Positions 52,931 through 61,299 are shown, counted from the first letter of the stretch. The stretch: 64,000 nucleotides of DNA from Pseudomonas sp. R28(2017) (GCF_002112505.1 NZ_NEHW01000019.1:1-64000), one strand, 5' to 3'. Translations and numbers: made by a program. The notes: generated by a model from the sequence alone, not told the origin.

Positions 52931-54126
52931 ACAACGCCTCCTGCGGCCAGGCTGGCGCGCTGTTCGGCGGTCAGGCCCAGTTCCGCGAGGATGCCCTCGG
53001 TGTGCTGCCCCAGCGCCGGCACGGCGTCCATGCGTGGGGTGAAGGCAGCATTGCGCCCCGGTGGCAGCAGCGAGGGCAACTTGCCGGCCGGGCTGTCCAC
53101 TTCGCGCCAGCTGTCGCGGGCCTGCAGCTGCGGGTGCTGCCACACGCCGTGCATGTCGTTGACCCGGGCGTTGGCGATCTGTGCGTCTTCCAGGCGCGCC
53201 ACCACCTCGTCCAGCGACAGGCTGGCGAACCCGTCGACGATGATCTGGCGCAGCACCTCGCGGTTTTCCGAACGCTTGAAGTTGGCGCTGAAGCGGTCGT
53301 CGCTGGCCAGCGCCGGGTCGAGCAGCACCTTCTCGCAGAACAGCGCCCATTCCCGTTCGTTCTGCAGGCCGAGCATGATCGTGCCGCCACCGCCGGTGGG
53401 GAACGGCCCGTACGGGTAGATGGTCGAGTGCGAGGCGCCGGCGCGCGGCGGTGGCGGTGCGCCGTCGTAGGCGTAGTACATCGGGTAGCCCATCCATTCC
53501 ACCAGGCTTTCCAGCATCGACACATCGATGCGGCTGCCCAGGCCGGTCTTGTCGCGCAGCAGCAGCGCCGACAGCACACCGGTGTAGGCATACATGCCGG
53601 CGGCGATGTCGGCGATCGAGCAGCCGGCCTTGGCCATCTCCTCGTCACCGGGGCCGCCGGTCACCGAGAGGAAACCGCCCTCGCTCTGTATCAGCAGGTC
53701 GTAGGCCTTCTTCTTTTCATAAGGGCCGCCCGCGCCGTAGCCGGAGATGTCGCACACGATCAACCGTGGGAATCGCGCGTGCAGGCGTTCGAACGACAGG
53801 CCCATGCGTGCCGCCGCACCGGGCGCGAGGTTTTGCACGAGCACGTCGGCCTTGGCCAGCAGGGCGTCGAGGATGCCGTCGGCGGCCTGCTGCTTGAGGT
53901 CGAGGGTGAGGCTTTCCTTGGAGCGGTTGGTCCACACGAAGTGCGAGGCCAGGCCGTCGACGCGCTGGTCGTAGCCACGGGCGAAGTCGCCACTGCCAGG
54001 CCGTTCGACCTTGATCACGCGGGCGCCTAGGTCGGCCAGCTGGCGGGTGCAGAAGGGCGCTGCGATGGCATGCTCCAGGCTGACGACGGTGATGCCGTCC
54101 AGCGGGCGGGGTGCGGTTTGCGTCAT
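52927..54126 (-). CDS. ict: Class III (CaiB/BaiF) CoA-transferase, probable succinyl-CoA:itaconate CoA-transferase
   Basis: The 399-residue protein has CaiB/BaiF features: LDGITVVSLEHAIAAPFCTRQLADLGARVIKVERPGSGDFAR, VWTNRSKESLTLDLK, the catalytic Asp in KKAYDLLIQSEGG, GSRIDVSMLESLVEWMGYP and a C-terminal IANARVNDMHGVWQHPQLQAR. It would move CoA from succinyl-CoA to itaconate. It is 18 bases after the MmgE/PrpD gene and overlaps ccl by 4 bases, so ict-ccl are translationally coupled. Confidence 0.85.
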   Translation of the reverse strand: MTQTAPRPLDGITVVSLEHAIAAPFCTRQLADLGARVIKVERPGSGDFARGYDQRVDGLASHFVWTNRSKESLTLDLKQQAADGILDALLAKADVLVQNLAPGAAARMGLSFERLHARFPRLIVCDISGYGAGGPYEKKKAYDLLIQSEGGFLSVTGGPGDEEMAKAGCSIADIAAGMYAYTGVLSALLLRDKTGLGSRIDVSMLESLVEWMGYPMYYAYDGAPPPPRAGASHSTIYPYGPFPTGGGGTIMLGLQNEREWALFCEKVLLDPALASDDRFSANFKRSENREVLRQIIVDGFASLSLDEVVARLEDAQIANARVNDMHGVWQHPQLQARDSWREVDSPAGKLPSLLPPGRNAAFTPRMDAVPALGQHTEGILAELGLTAEQRASLAAGGVV

Positions 54127-54144
54127 GGGGTCACCTGTTCATCA

Positions 54145-55494
54145 TCAGTGCAGTGCGGCCAGCGAGCGCGCATCGCGCAGCTGCCAGACCTGCTCGATCA
54201 AGGCCTGGCCCTGGGCCGGGCTGCGGGCGCCGGAATAGGCCAGCAGGCGCTGGAACTTGGCTTCCAGCTCCGGGCGCGAAAGGGTGTTGCCAGGGTCGCC
54301 CTTGGGCTCATCAATGGCGGCGCTGAAATGGCGGCCGTCGCTGCAGGTGACCTCGACCCGGCCCAGCCAGCGGGCCGGGTAGGCGGCGTCCACTTCAGGG
54401 TCCAGTTGCATCTGCACCTTGTCGCGCAAGGCAGCGACCCGTGGGTCGGTCAACGCCAGGTCGCGGAATTCGATGAGCTGCGCGCTGCCATGCACGGCGA
54501 TCAGGCCGAGCACGGTGCCCATGGAGAACTTGGCCTGGTGCACGGTGGTGGGCGTGGTGACCCGGCCCAGTACATCGATGGCGCCCTGGTGCACGCGGGT
54601 GACCACCTTGGCGATCTGCTCATGCGTCAGGCCTTCGCGTTGCATCAGGTGCAGCAGTGCATCGGCCGCAGGGTGGGTATGGCGGCACGAGGCGTGGAAC
54701 TTGAACGAAGTTTCCACCAGCGCCCAGCGCGTGCCCAGGCGGTCGCTCAGGCGCGCCGGGTCGGCATCGCTGGACATGCCGGCGGCCAGGCCCTGGTCGC
54801 CTTCGAGGATATTGCGCGCGCCGGTCAGGCCATCGGCGGTCAGGTAGGCAGCGAGCAGGCCATCGGCGGCGGCCTTGGCCGTGTGCAGCTGCTTCGAGTC
54901 GGCGGCGTCGCGCAGGAATTCCCAAAGCCCGGCGGCCTGGGTGCCGGCGCTGCCGAGCAGGTTGATGAACTGTTCCTTGTCGAAGCCCAACAACTTGCCG
55001 ACGCCCACGGCGGCGGCCAGGGTGCCGACGGTGGCGGTGGTGTGGAAGATGCGGTAATGCGAACGGCCAAGGAATTCACCGATGCGGATGCCCGCTTCGT
55101 AACCGGCGACCGCGGCCAGCAACAGTTCCTGGCCGGACTTGCCAAGGTCCTGTGCTGCTGCCAGCACGGCGGAAAACACCACCGTGGCCGGGTGCAGCAC
55201 CGAGCTGTTGTGCAGGTCGTCCTGTTCGACCAGGTGCGAGGCCGCGCCATTGACCAGCGCGGCGAAGTAGGGTGACGAGGTACGCCCACTGGTCAGTACG
55301 CGGGCGCTGCCTTGGGCGGGGCCCATGCGCTCGGCGTAGCGCTCGAACAGCGGGATCGGGTGCGCGCCCTGGCTGGCCAGGGCCGAGCCGAGCCAGTCGA
55401 GGAACAGGTCTTCGGTGCGGGCCAGCACAGGGCCGGGGATGTGGGCGTACTGCAGGTCGGCGAGGAAGCCCGCCAGGGCTTGGGTATGCTGCAT
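54145..55494 (-). CDS. MmgE/PrpD family protein (cis-aconitate decarboxylase-like)
   Basis: The 449-residue member of the 2-methylcitrate dehydratase/cis-aconitate decarboxylase superfamily has FLDWLGSALASQGAHPIP, ALVNGAASHLVEQDDLHNSSVLHPATVVFSAVLAAAQ, GYEAGIRIGEFLGRSHYRIFHTTATVGTLAAAVGVGKLLG and a late KFHASCRHTHPAADALL. The H-rich DDLHN-HP segment is the active-site region. The P. aeruginosa itaconate cluster carries the same gene (recalled as PA0881). It could interconvert cis-aconitate and itaconate or process a related C5/C6 acid; its role is unproven. It overlaps neither neighbour (10- and 18-base gaps). Confidence 0.82.
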   Translation of the reverse strand: MQHTQALAGFLADLQYAHIPGPVLARTEDLFLDWLGSALASQGAHPIPLFERYAERMGPAQGSARVLTSGRTSSPYFAALVNGAASHLVEQDDLHNSSVLHPATVVFSAVLAAAQDLGKSGQELLLAAVAGYEAGIRIGEFLGRSHYRIFHTTATVGTLAAAVGVGKLLGFDKEQFINLLGSAGTQAAGLWEFLRDAADSKQLHTAKAAADGLLAAYLTADGLTGARNILEGDQGLAAGMSSDADPARLSDRLGTRWALVETSFKFHASCRHTHPAADALLHLMQREGLTHEQIAKVVTRVHQGAIDVLGRVTTPTTVHQAKFSMGTVLGLIAVHGSAQLIEFRDLALTDPRVAALRDKVQMQLDPEVDAAYPARWLGRVEVTCSDGRHFSAAIDEPKGDPGNTLSRPELEAKFQRLLAYSGARSPAQGQALIEQVWQLRDARSLAALH

Positions 55495-55504
55495 GTTCAG
55501 GCCC

Positions 55505-56668
55505 TCAGAAGCTGCGTGGCAGCTCGAGCAGGTGCTCGGCCACGTAGGACAGGATCAGGTTGGTGGAGATCGGCGCCACCTGGTACAGGCGGGTTTCGCG
55601 GAACTTGCGCTCGACGTCGTATTCGCAGGCAAAGCCGAAGCCACCGTGGGTCTGCAGGCAGGCATTGGCCGCCTCCCACGAGGCCTTGGCCGCCAGGTAC
55701 TTGGCCATGTTGGCGCTGGCCCCGGCGTTCTGCCCGCTGTCGTACTCGGCGCAAGCGCGCCAGCGCATCAGGTCGGCGGCCTCGAGCTCGATATGGGCTT
55801 CGGCGATGGGGAACTGCACGCCCTGGTTCTGCCCGATCGGGCGGCCGAACACCAAGCGGTCGCGGGCGTAGGCGCTGGCTTTTTCGACGAACCAGCGGCC
55901 GTCACCGATGCACTCGGCGGCGATCAGCGTGCGCTCGGCATTGAGGCCGTCGAGGATGTAGCGGAAGCCTTTGCCTTCCTCGCCGATCAGGCTGCTGGCT
56001 GGCAGTTCGAGGTTGTCGAAGAACAGCTCGTTGGTCTCGTGGTTGACCATGTTGGCGATCGGCTGCACGGTCAGGCCGTTGCCGATGGCTTCGCGCAGGT
56101 CGACCAGGAAGATCGACATGCCTTCGGACTTTTTCTTCACCTCTGGCAAGGGCGTGGTGCGCGCCAGCAGGATCATCAGGTCCGAGTGCTGGATGCGCGA
56201 GATCCATACCTTCTGGCCATTGATCAGGTATTTATCGCCCTGGCGCACGGCGGTGGTCTTGATCTTGGTGGTGTCGGTGCCGGTGGTGGGCTCGGTCACG
56301 CCCATCGACTGCAGGCGCAGTTCGCCGCTGGCGAGCTTGGGCAGGTAGTGGCGCTTCTGTTCCTCGCTGCCGTGGCGCAGCAGGGTGAACATGTTGTACA
56401 TCTGCCCGTGCACGGTGCCGGAGTTGCCACCGCAGGCGTTCACCTCTTCGAGGATCACCGAGGCCTCGGCCAGGCCCAGGCCCGAGCCGCCATATTCTTC
56501 GGGGATCATCGCCGACAGCCAGCCGGCGTCGGTCATGGCCTTGACGAAGGCTTCCGGGAAGCCTTTCTGTTCATCGATCTTGCGCCAGTAGCTGGCGTCG
56601 AACTCGGCGCACAAGGCGCGCACGCCTTCGCGGATGGCATTGAGGTCATCGCTGTCGTACGTATGCAT
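55505..56668 (-). CDS. Acyl-CoA dehydrogenase of the itaconate-type cluster
   Basis: The 387-residue enzyme has the standard acyl-CoA dehydrogenase length. Motifs are MIPEEYGGSGLGLAEASVILEEV, MGVTEPTTGTDTTKIKTTAV (FAD and substrate loop), YLINGQKVWISRI and LQTHGGFGFACEYDVERKFRETRLYQVAPISTNLILSYVAEHLL with the ETF/FAD contacts. The Glu-type catalytic base cannot be assigned with certainty. It might oxidise methylsuccinyl-CoA-like acyl-CoAs so that they enter the pathway as mesaconyl- or itaconyl-CoA, which is speculation from context. The ATG at 56668 has AGGGAA; the longer frame overlaps ich. Confidence 0.85.
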   Translation of the reverse strand: MHTYDSDDLNAIREGVRALCAEFDASYWRKIDEQKGFPEAFVKAMTDAGWLSAMIPEEYGGSGLGLAEASVILEEVNACGGNSGTVHGQMYNMFTLLRHGSEEQKRHYLPKLASGELRLQSMGVTEPTTGTDTTKIKTTAVRQGDKYLINGQKVWISRIQHSDLMILLARTTPLPEVKKKSEGMSIFLVDLREAIGNGLTVQPIANMVNHETNELFFDNLELPASSLIGEEGKGFRYILDGLNAERTLIAAECIGDGRWFVEKASAYARDRLVFGRPIGQNQGVQFPIAEAHIELEAADLMRWRACAEYDSGQNAGASANMAKYLAAKASWEAANACLQTHGGFGFACEYDVERKFRETRLYQVAPISTNLILSYVAEHLLELPRSF

Positions 56669-56690
56669 GCGGGGTGTTCCCTGTCTGGTA

Positions 56691-57530
56691 TCAGTCGAAT
56701 AGCACGTCGGCGCTCTGCGCCACGCCGTCGGCATTGCCGGCCCACAGCTGGGCCTGGCCCGGTGCGCTGATGCGCCCGGCCACTTCGAACGGGGTTGGCA
56801 CGGTCAGTGGGCGCACGCCGCGGTAGGCGAAGTGGCGCACGTGCTTGCCGGGGTTGGCGCGGATGAACGCACGCAGGTTCAAGGTGGCGATCATCGGGCC
56901 GTGCACCACCAGGCCGGCGTAGCCCTCGGTGTCGCTGACGTAGGGGAAGTCGTAGTGGATGCGGTGGCCGTTGAAGGTGACGGCGGAGTAACGGAACAGC
57001 AGGGTCGGCGTCGGCGTGACCGCCTCGCGCCAGTCGGCCGGCGCCTCGGCCGGGGCGCTGCCGAGCTTGGGCGGGTTGGGTTCGCGGTAGACGATATCCT
57101 GCTCTTCGCGCACGCACAGCTGGCCGTGCTGCGAGTAGTCGTGGCGTACGGTGACGAACAGCAGGGCGCCGGTACGGCCGTGCTTTTCTTCGATGTGCAG
57201 GATGGTCGACAGGCGATGGGCCTCGGCGCCGACGGTGAGCGGGGCGATGAACTCGACCCGGCCGCCGGCCCACATGCGGTTGCGGTTGTCGGCCGGGGGC
57301 AGGAAGCCGCCGCGTGCCGGGTGGCCATCCGCGCCCAGTTGCGATTCGGCCAGCGGTTCCTGGAAGAAGCACCACATCCACAGCGGGGGCAGCGGTTGGC
57401 CGACGGCGGGTGCGGTTTCACCGAAGGTGGCGGCGATGCGCTTGATCAGGTTGCGGCTGAGCTCATCGACGGCCTCTTCGGTGCGGCCGATCCAGGCGCT
57501 GTAGTCGATGGGCGGGTGGGAAGCAGTCAT
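56691..57530 (-). CDS. ich: MaoC-type itaconyl-CoA hydratase (mesaconyl-C4-CoA hydratase-like)
   Basis: The 279-residue double-hotdog protein has an N-terminal FAS1-type half (PPLWMWCFFQEPLAESQLGADGHPARGGFLPPADNRNRMWAGGRVEFIAPL) and a C-terminal half with the hydratase signature region FNGHRIHYDFPYVSDTEGYAGLVVHGPMIATLNLRAF, including the Asp/His pair and the GLVVHGP loop. It hydrates itaconyl-CoA to citramalyl-CoA for ccl. First gene of the catabolic operon, divergent from the LysR gene, with AGAGG before the ATG. A 28-bp motif shared with dctP lies 60 bases upstream. Confidence 0.85.
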   Translation of the reverse strand: MTASHPPIDYSAWIGRTEEAVDELSRNLIKRIAATFGETAPAVGQPLPPLWMWCFFQEPLAESQLGADGHPARGGFLPPADNRNRMWAGGRVEFIAPLTVGAEAHRLSTILHIEEKHGRTGALLFVTVRHDYSQHGQLCVREEQDIVYREPNPPKLGSAPAEAPADWREAVTPTPTLLFRYSAVTFNGHRIHYDFPYVSDTEGYAGLVVHGPMIATLNLRAFIRANPGKHVRHFAYRGVRPLTVPTPFEVAGRISAPGQAQLWAGNADGVAQSADVLFD

Positions 57531-57590
57531 AACCAGGGGCCTCTGCATTTGTTGTTATGGGCCGATCATGCGAGGCGCCCGGCATTCTGT

Positions 57591-57618
57591 GAATTTGCAT
57601 TTGTGTAAGGCGGCGTTC
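57591..57618 (-). promoter_or_regulatory. Putative LysR (itaconate regulator) operator in the ich-lysR divergent region
   Basis: On the plus strand GAATTTGCATTTGTGTAAGG followed by CGGCGTTC matches the dctP upstream motif at 22 of 28 positions. The conserved blocks are GAAT, GCATTTGT, TAA and GCGTTC. Placed between the ich and lysR starts, it can serve both genes. Confidence 0.6.
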
Positions 57619-57656
57619 ATGTATGCTGAACGCCACCGCCACGACTGGACCTCCCC

Positions 57657-58544
57657 ATGCATTTCGACCTGGCAGACCTGCGGCTTTTCATCCATATCGG
57701 CGAATCGCCAAGCCTGACCCAGGGCGCGCGCCGGGCGTTCCTCTCGCCGGCTGCGGCCAGTGCGCGGATCAAGGCGCTGGAGGCCCAGCTCGATACCCGT
57801 CTGCTGTACCGTGACAGCCGGGGCGTCGAGCTGACACCGGCGGGGCACAAGTTGCTGATGCATGCCCGCCTGATCATGCGCCAGGTCGATTACCTGAAAG
57901 CCGAGTTCACCCAGTTCGGCACCGACCTGGCCGGGCATATCCGCATCTTCGCCAACACCACGGCGGTCACCGAGTTCCTGCCGGAAGTGCTGGCCGGTTT
58001 CATGGCCAAGCGCCCCGGAGTGACCGTCGGCCTGCAGGAGCGCCTGTCGCGGGACATCGTGCGCGGTGTGCTCGATGGCAGCAGCGACATGGGCATCATC
58101 GCCGGGCCGGTGGAGGCCAGCGGCTTGCAGGTGATGCACTTCAGCACCGACCGCCTGGTGCTGATCGTGCCGGCGGGCCATGAACTGGCGGGCCGCAAGA
58201 CGGTGTCGTTGAAGCAGACCTTGGCCTTTCAGCATATCGGCTTGCACGACGGCAGCACCTTGCTGAGCTTCCTGCGCGACCATGTGGAACGCATGGGCCT
58301 GAACCTGTCACTGCGCATTCAGCTGTCCAGCTTCGAGGCGATCTGCCGGCTGGTGGAGGCGGGGGTGGGCATCGGCATCATCCCCGAGTCGGCGGCGCTG
58401 CGGCACAGCCAGACCATGGAGCTGGTGACCATCAGCCTGGATGAGCCATGGGCGGTGCGCGAACGCAGCATTCTGGTGCGTGAACTGGAGGCGTTGCCGG
58501 GGACGGTGCGGGCGTTGATTGCGACGTTGATGCCAGAAGCTTGA
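57657..58544 (+). CDS. LysR-family activator of the itaconate-type operons (RipR/ItcR-like)
   Basis: The 295-residue LTTR has the HTH DLADLRLFIHIGESPSLTQGARRAFLSPAAASARIKALEAQLDTRLLYRDSRGVELTPAG and an effector domain (GHIRIFANTTAVTEFLPEVLAGFMAKRPGVTVGLQE, SDMGIIAGPVEASGLQVMHF, VEAGVGIGIIPESAA). Its divergence from ich and its position match the regulator of the P. aeruginosa cluster (PA0877 by memory). It presumably binds the repeated 28-bp site and responds to itaconate or itaconyl-CoA. The repeat element copy B starts about 30 bases after its stop. Confidence 0.88.
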   Translation: MHFDLADLRLFIHIGESPSLTQGARRAFLSPAAASARIKALEAQLDTRLLYRDSRGVELTPAGHKLLMHARLIMRQVDYLKAEFTQFGTDLAGHIRIFANTTAVTEFLPEVLAGFMAKRPGVTVGLQERLSRDIVRGVLDGSSDMGIIAGPVEASGLQVMHFSTDRLVLIVPAGHELAGRKTVSLKQTLAFQHIGLHDGSTLLSFLRDHVERMGLNLSLRIQLSSFEAICRLVEAGVGIGIIPESAALRHSQTMELVTISLDEPWAVRERSILVRELEALPGTVRALIATLMPEA

Positions 58545-58575
58545 TATCAGCGGCGCTGGCCGTTTCTTGCTTGCG

Positions 58576-59015
58576 CTTGCTCTTGCTCTTGCTCTTGCTC
58601 TTGCTCTTGCTCTTGCTCTTGCTCTTGCTCTTGCTTTGGCTTTGGCTTTGGCTTCTAAGCGCGCGGTAGTTCAGGCGACGCAAATTGCGACTTCAGGAGG
58701 CCGAACGCAGGTCTTGCGGAGGGAGGTGACGGGCATGGATGCCCGTCAAGCGCTGGGCCCCAGGTTGGGGCCTACAACTTGCTGCGCAAGTCTACATCTC
58801 GCGCCTTCGGCTGCGCCGAAGGGGTGCTGCGCACCCTGGCCCTCCAGGCGCCTGCGTTCGGCCTCCTGAAGTCGCACTCTGCGTCGCCTGAACTATCGCG
58901 CGCTTAGAAGCCAAAGCCAAAGCAAGAGCAAGAGCAAGAGCAAGAGCAAGAGCAAGAGCAAGAGCAAGAGCAAGAGCAAGAGCAAGAGCAAGAGCAAGAG
59001 CAAGAGCAAGAGCAG
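58576..59015. repeat. Hexanucleotide-armed hairpin repeat, copy B
   Basis: Ten tandem CTTGCT hexamers on the left (58576-58635) and fifteen AGCAAG hexamers on the right (58921-59010) are reverse complements. Between them are ~72-base inverted arms with only three mismatches (left about 58641-58711, right about 58851-58922). The core carries GGAGGGAGGTGACGGGC, a 44-codon ATG frame beginning MDARQALGPRLG and ending RSAS at the right arm, and an extra ~135-base insert relative to copy A that contains its own palindrome (GCGCCTTCGGCTGCGCCGAAG). It lies in the 3' region of the LysR gene. Confidence 0.88.
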
Positions 59016-59073
59016 GGTTGGCGAAGTTGCAGGCGTTTCGTGAGTGGCTCTTGGCGAGGCGTACAGTACTTGA

Positions 59074-59715
59074 TCAGAGTCCCAGGGTAAGTGGTGCGTC
59101 CTTGATCCAGAGACGAGCCCCCTGAGCGCCGGCGCTGGCTTGCAAGGGCGTGCCTGCCGGCAGGCGCATCCAGCTCAGGGGCTGAAGGCTGAAGTCCGCG
59201 CTGGCCAGGCTGCCTTGCAGAAGCAGGCATTCCAGTCCGCGCCGGTTGTCCAGGCAGACAGAAGCACCGGGTTGCAGGTGCTTCAGATGAACCTGTTCAT
59301 GTGCATTCGAAAACAGCAACTGGTCGCCTTGCGCTGATAAGGTAGCGACGAGCTGCTGGTCATCTTCAGGATGAAACTGCTGCAGGCGGACGAAGATCGT
59401 GCAGCCCTCCCCAGACCTTGGCGCGTGCGCGCTACCGGGTGGATTGCGGACATAGCTGCCCGCCGGGTACTGGCCGCGCTCATCCTCGAACACACCTGCC
59501 AATACCAGGAATTCTTCGCCGCCAGGGTGCTGGTGGGCGCTGAAATGGCTACCGGGGGCATAGCGCACCAGGCTGGTGGCGCGGGCCTTTTCGCCGCCAA
59601 TGCGAAACAGCGGGCGGCGCTCTACGCCGGGCAGGGGGCTGGCCAGCCAGGGCAGGTCGGCACCGTGCATGATGGCGGGCAGGGACAGGTCGGCGTTCAG
59701 GCGGTCCGGGAGCAT
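59074..59715 (-). CDS. ChrR-like double-cupin protein
   Basis: The 213-residue bicupin has an N-terminal metal cupin with ATSLVRYAPGSHFSAHQHPGGEEFLVLAGVFEDERGQYPAGSYVRNPPGSAHAPRSGEGCTIFVRLQQF, giving the HxH-E-H ligand set. The second, degenerate cupin is LKHLQPGASVCLDNRRGLECLLLQGSL. This resembles the cupin half of ChrR anti-sigma factors, but there is no zinc-binding N-terminal ASD and no sigma gene nearby. Likely a stand-alone metal-dependent cupin of unknown role. The start precedes LNADLSLPAIMHGADLPWLASP. Confidence 0.78.
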   Translation of the reverse strand: MLPDRLNADLSLPAIMHGADLPWLASPLPGVERRPLFRIGGEKARATSLVRYAPGSHFSAHQHPGGEEFLVLAGVFEDERGQYPAGSYVRNPPGSAHAPRSGEGCTIFVRLQQFHPEDDQQLVATLSAQGDQLLFSNAHEQVHLKHLQPGASVCLDNRRGLECLLLQGSLASADFSLQPLSWMRLPAGTPLQASAGAQGARLWIKDAPLTLGL

Positions 59716-59839
59716 GGCGGTTTTCCGGGTATTGAAGGGGGGGCGGTACCAGCCCTCTTATGATCAGCTGTTGTCAGGTATCGATAAAGCTTCTAAAACA
59801 CCGACAAACAAGAATTTCCATCTCAGAGGTGTCCACACC

Positions 59840-60456
59840 ATGAGTGTCCGCAGCACCGCCATCGCCGGTCAAGGCAACAAAACCTGGCTATGGCCGGCCC
59901 TGTTCAGCCTTGTGGCCTTCGCCGCCAACTCGGTGTTCTGCCGCCTGGCCCTGCGCGATGGGGCGATCGATGCCGAGTCGTTCACCGTGGTGCGCCTGGC
60001 CAGCGGGGCGGCGTTTCTGCTCTTGCTCGTCGCCTGCGCAAGCCGGGCATGGCCATTGGTGGCAGCTGGAAGGGCGGGCTTGCGCTGTACCTTTATGCCT
60101 ACCTGTTTTCCGTGGCCTACCTCCAACTGGGTGCCGGCGTCGGTGCCTTGCTGTTGTTCGGTGCCGTGCAGATCACCATGTTCGCCTTCGCCTGGTTCAA
60201 GGGCGAAGGCCTCAGCGCACGCACTCTGCTGGGCATGCTGATCGCTTTCGCCGGCCTGGTCCTGCTGCTGTTGCCTGGCGCAGAAGCGCCACTGCTGCTC
60301 AGTGCCCTGGTGATGGCGGCTTCCGGTGTGGCCTGGGGCGCCTATTCGCTGCTGGGTAAAGGCTCGCCCAATCCACTGGCCGACACCGCCGGCAACTTCC
60401 TTCGCAGTTGTTCGAAGGCAAAAACCTGTCAACAGGCCCGGTGTGCCCGGGCCTGA
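59840..60456 (+). pseudogene. Frameshifted and 3'-truncated EamA/DMT-family exporter
   Basis: The first ~70 codons (MSVRSTAIAGQGNKTWLWPALFSLVAFAANSVFCRLALRD...GAAFLLLLVACA) are a good EamA N-terminus with RBS AGAGGTG. Near 60040-60055 the sense frame moves to another register, continuing as GGSWKGGLALYLYAYLFSVAYLQLGAGVGALLLFGAVQITMFAFAWFKGEGLSARTLLGMLIAFAGLVLLL and so on to GSPNPLADTAGNFLRS. The remaining four or five helices are missing, and the frame ends within the terminator of the convergent gene. The frameshift plus terminal deletion indicate an inactive drug/metabolite exporter gene. Confidence 0.75.
60421..60454 (-). terminator. Rho-independent terminator of the porin gene
   Basis: On the minus strand, 20 bases after the porin stop, an 8-bp stem AGGCCCGG/CCGGGCCT with a 5-base loop is followed after a short spacer by five U residues (GTTGACAGGTTTTT). 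Confidence 0.65.
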
Positions 60457-60474
60457 CGTAGGTGATCGTGCCGG

Positions 60475-61194
60475 TCAGAAGAAGCTGCGCTGGGCCTTGA
60501 GGGTGACCATGCTTTCGCAATAGGTGTTGATGCCGGCATAGGCGTCGCAGCCGCTGCCGCTGAGGTCGGAGTTGCTGTAGATCAGGTTGAGGTCGATGCC
60601 CAGCCAGGGCCGCGACAGCTCCAGCGACCAGTCGGAAAACCCGCTGATCTGGCTGCCGTCGCCGATGGTGAACGGGGTACCCAGGCGGTGGTGGGCAAGC
60701 TTGACGGTCAGGTCGACATCGAACAACGGCAAGTGGCCGAAGTCGGCGAACAGGGTGCCGGTGTGGTTGTCCGGGTTGTCGCGCCAGGCGCCGCCAAAGC
60801 GGCTGCCAAGCACCGAAATGCCGCCGTACAGGGCGTAGCTGTCGGGGCCGGCGATGTTCGGCTGGCTGTAGTGGATCAGGCCCACTTCGTAGCCCAGGGT
60901 GCTGTCGAAGTGGTGCTTGTAGCCGGTGTAGCTGTCCAGGCGCAGGGTGGAATCGGGCGTCACGCCCATGCTCGGCGCGTACTGGCCGAGGTACCAGCCG
61001 CTGGGGTGGCTGAGGTCGAGGCCGCCGTGGAAGGCGCCCACCGCACTTGGCGAGATCAACCCCTGGGCCATGCTGCGCGAGGGGGTGGTGCCGAGGGTGA
61101 AGTCGAAATCGCCCAGTTGGCGCTGGATCTGTTGCGCGTGCAGTGCCGGGCTCGAGAGGAGGGCCGCAGTCAGCAACAGAAGGGGCCTGGTCAT
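60475..61194 (-). CDS. TorF-family putative outer-membrane porin
   Basis: The 239-residue precursor has a signal peptide (MTRPLLLLTAALLSSPALHA, then QQ). The mature protein has alternating amphipathic strands (GGLDLSHPSGWYLGQYAPSMG; TLGYEVGLIHYSQPNI; YALYGGISVLGSRFGG; DVDLTVKLAHHRLG) and a C-terminal Phe, as in outer-membrane beta barrels. The pattern of ~10-12 strands and the NxxY/GLDLS start resemble the TIGR02001 TorF proteins. Two cysteines near the end (SGCDAYAGINTYCES) may form a loop disulfide. The ATG at 61194 is preferred over the GTG two codons upstream (AGGAC RBS). Substrate unknown. Confidence 0.75.
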   Translation of the reverse strand: MTRPLLLLTAALLSSPALHAQQIQRQLGDFDFTLGTTPSRSMAQGLISPSAVGAFHGGLDLSHPSGWYLGQYAPSMGVTPDSTLRLDSYTGYKHHFDSTLGYEVGLIHYSQPNIAGPDSYALYGGISVLGSRFGGAWRDNPDNHTGTLFADFGHLPLFDVDLTVKLAHHRLGTPFTIGDGSQISGFSDWSLELSRPWLGIDLNLIYSNSDLSGSGCDAYAGINTYCESMVTLKAQRSFF

Positions 61195-61299
61195 GGTCAC
61201 CGTCCTGGAAGGCTTGCTCTTGAGCGGCCGAGGATACCTGTGTCGGTTGCCGGGTGGCTACTGAAGGTGGCCATTACTCGACCATTGGTCGAGGGCAGT

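Noticed and set aside
52931..53497. N-terminal extension of the citramalyl-CoA lyase
   Set aside because: Lies wholly within ict in another frame, Arg-rich without motifs; the internal ATG gives the canonical CitE start with ATGA overlap.
58567..58869. Poly-(Leu-Ala) small membrane protein encoded by the CTTGCT array
   Set aside because: A direct translation of the hexanucleotide repeat inside a palindromic element; copy A lacks it. No RBS at its start.
58576..59015. CRISPR array
   Set aside because: Units are 6-base perfect tandem repeats without spacers; no cas genes in the window.
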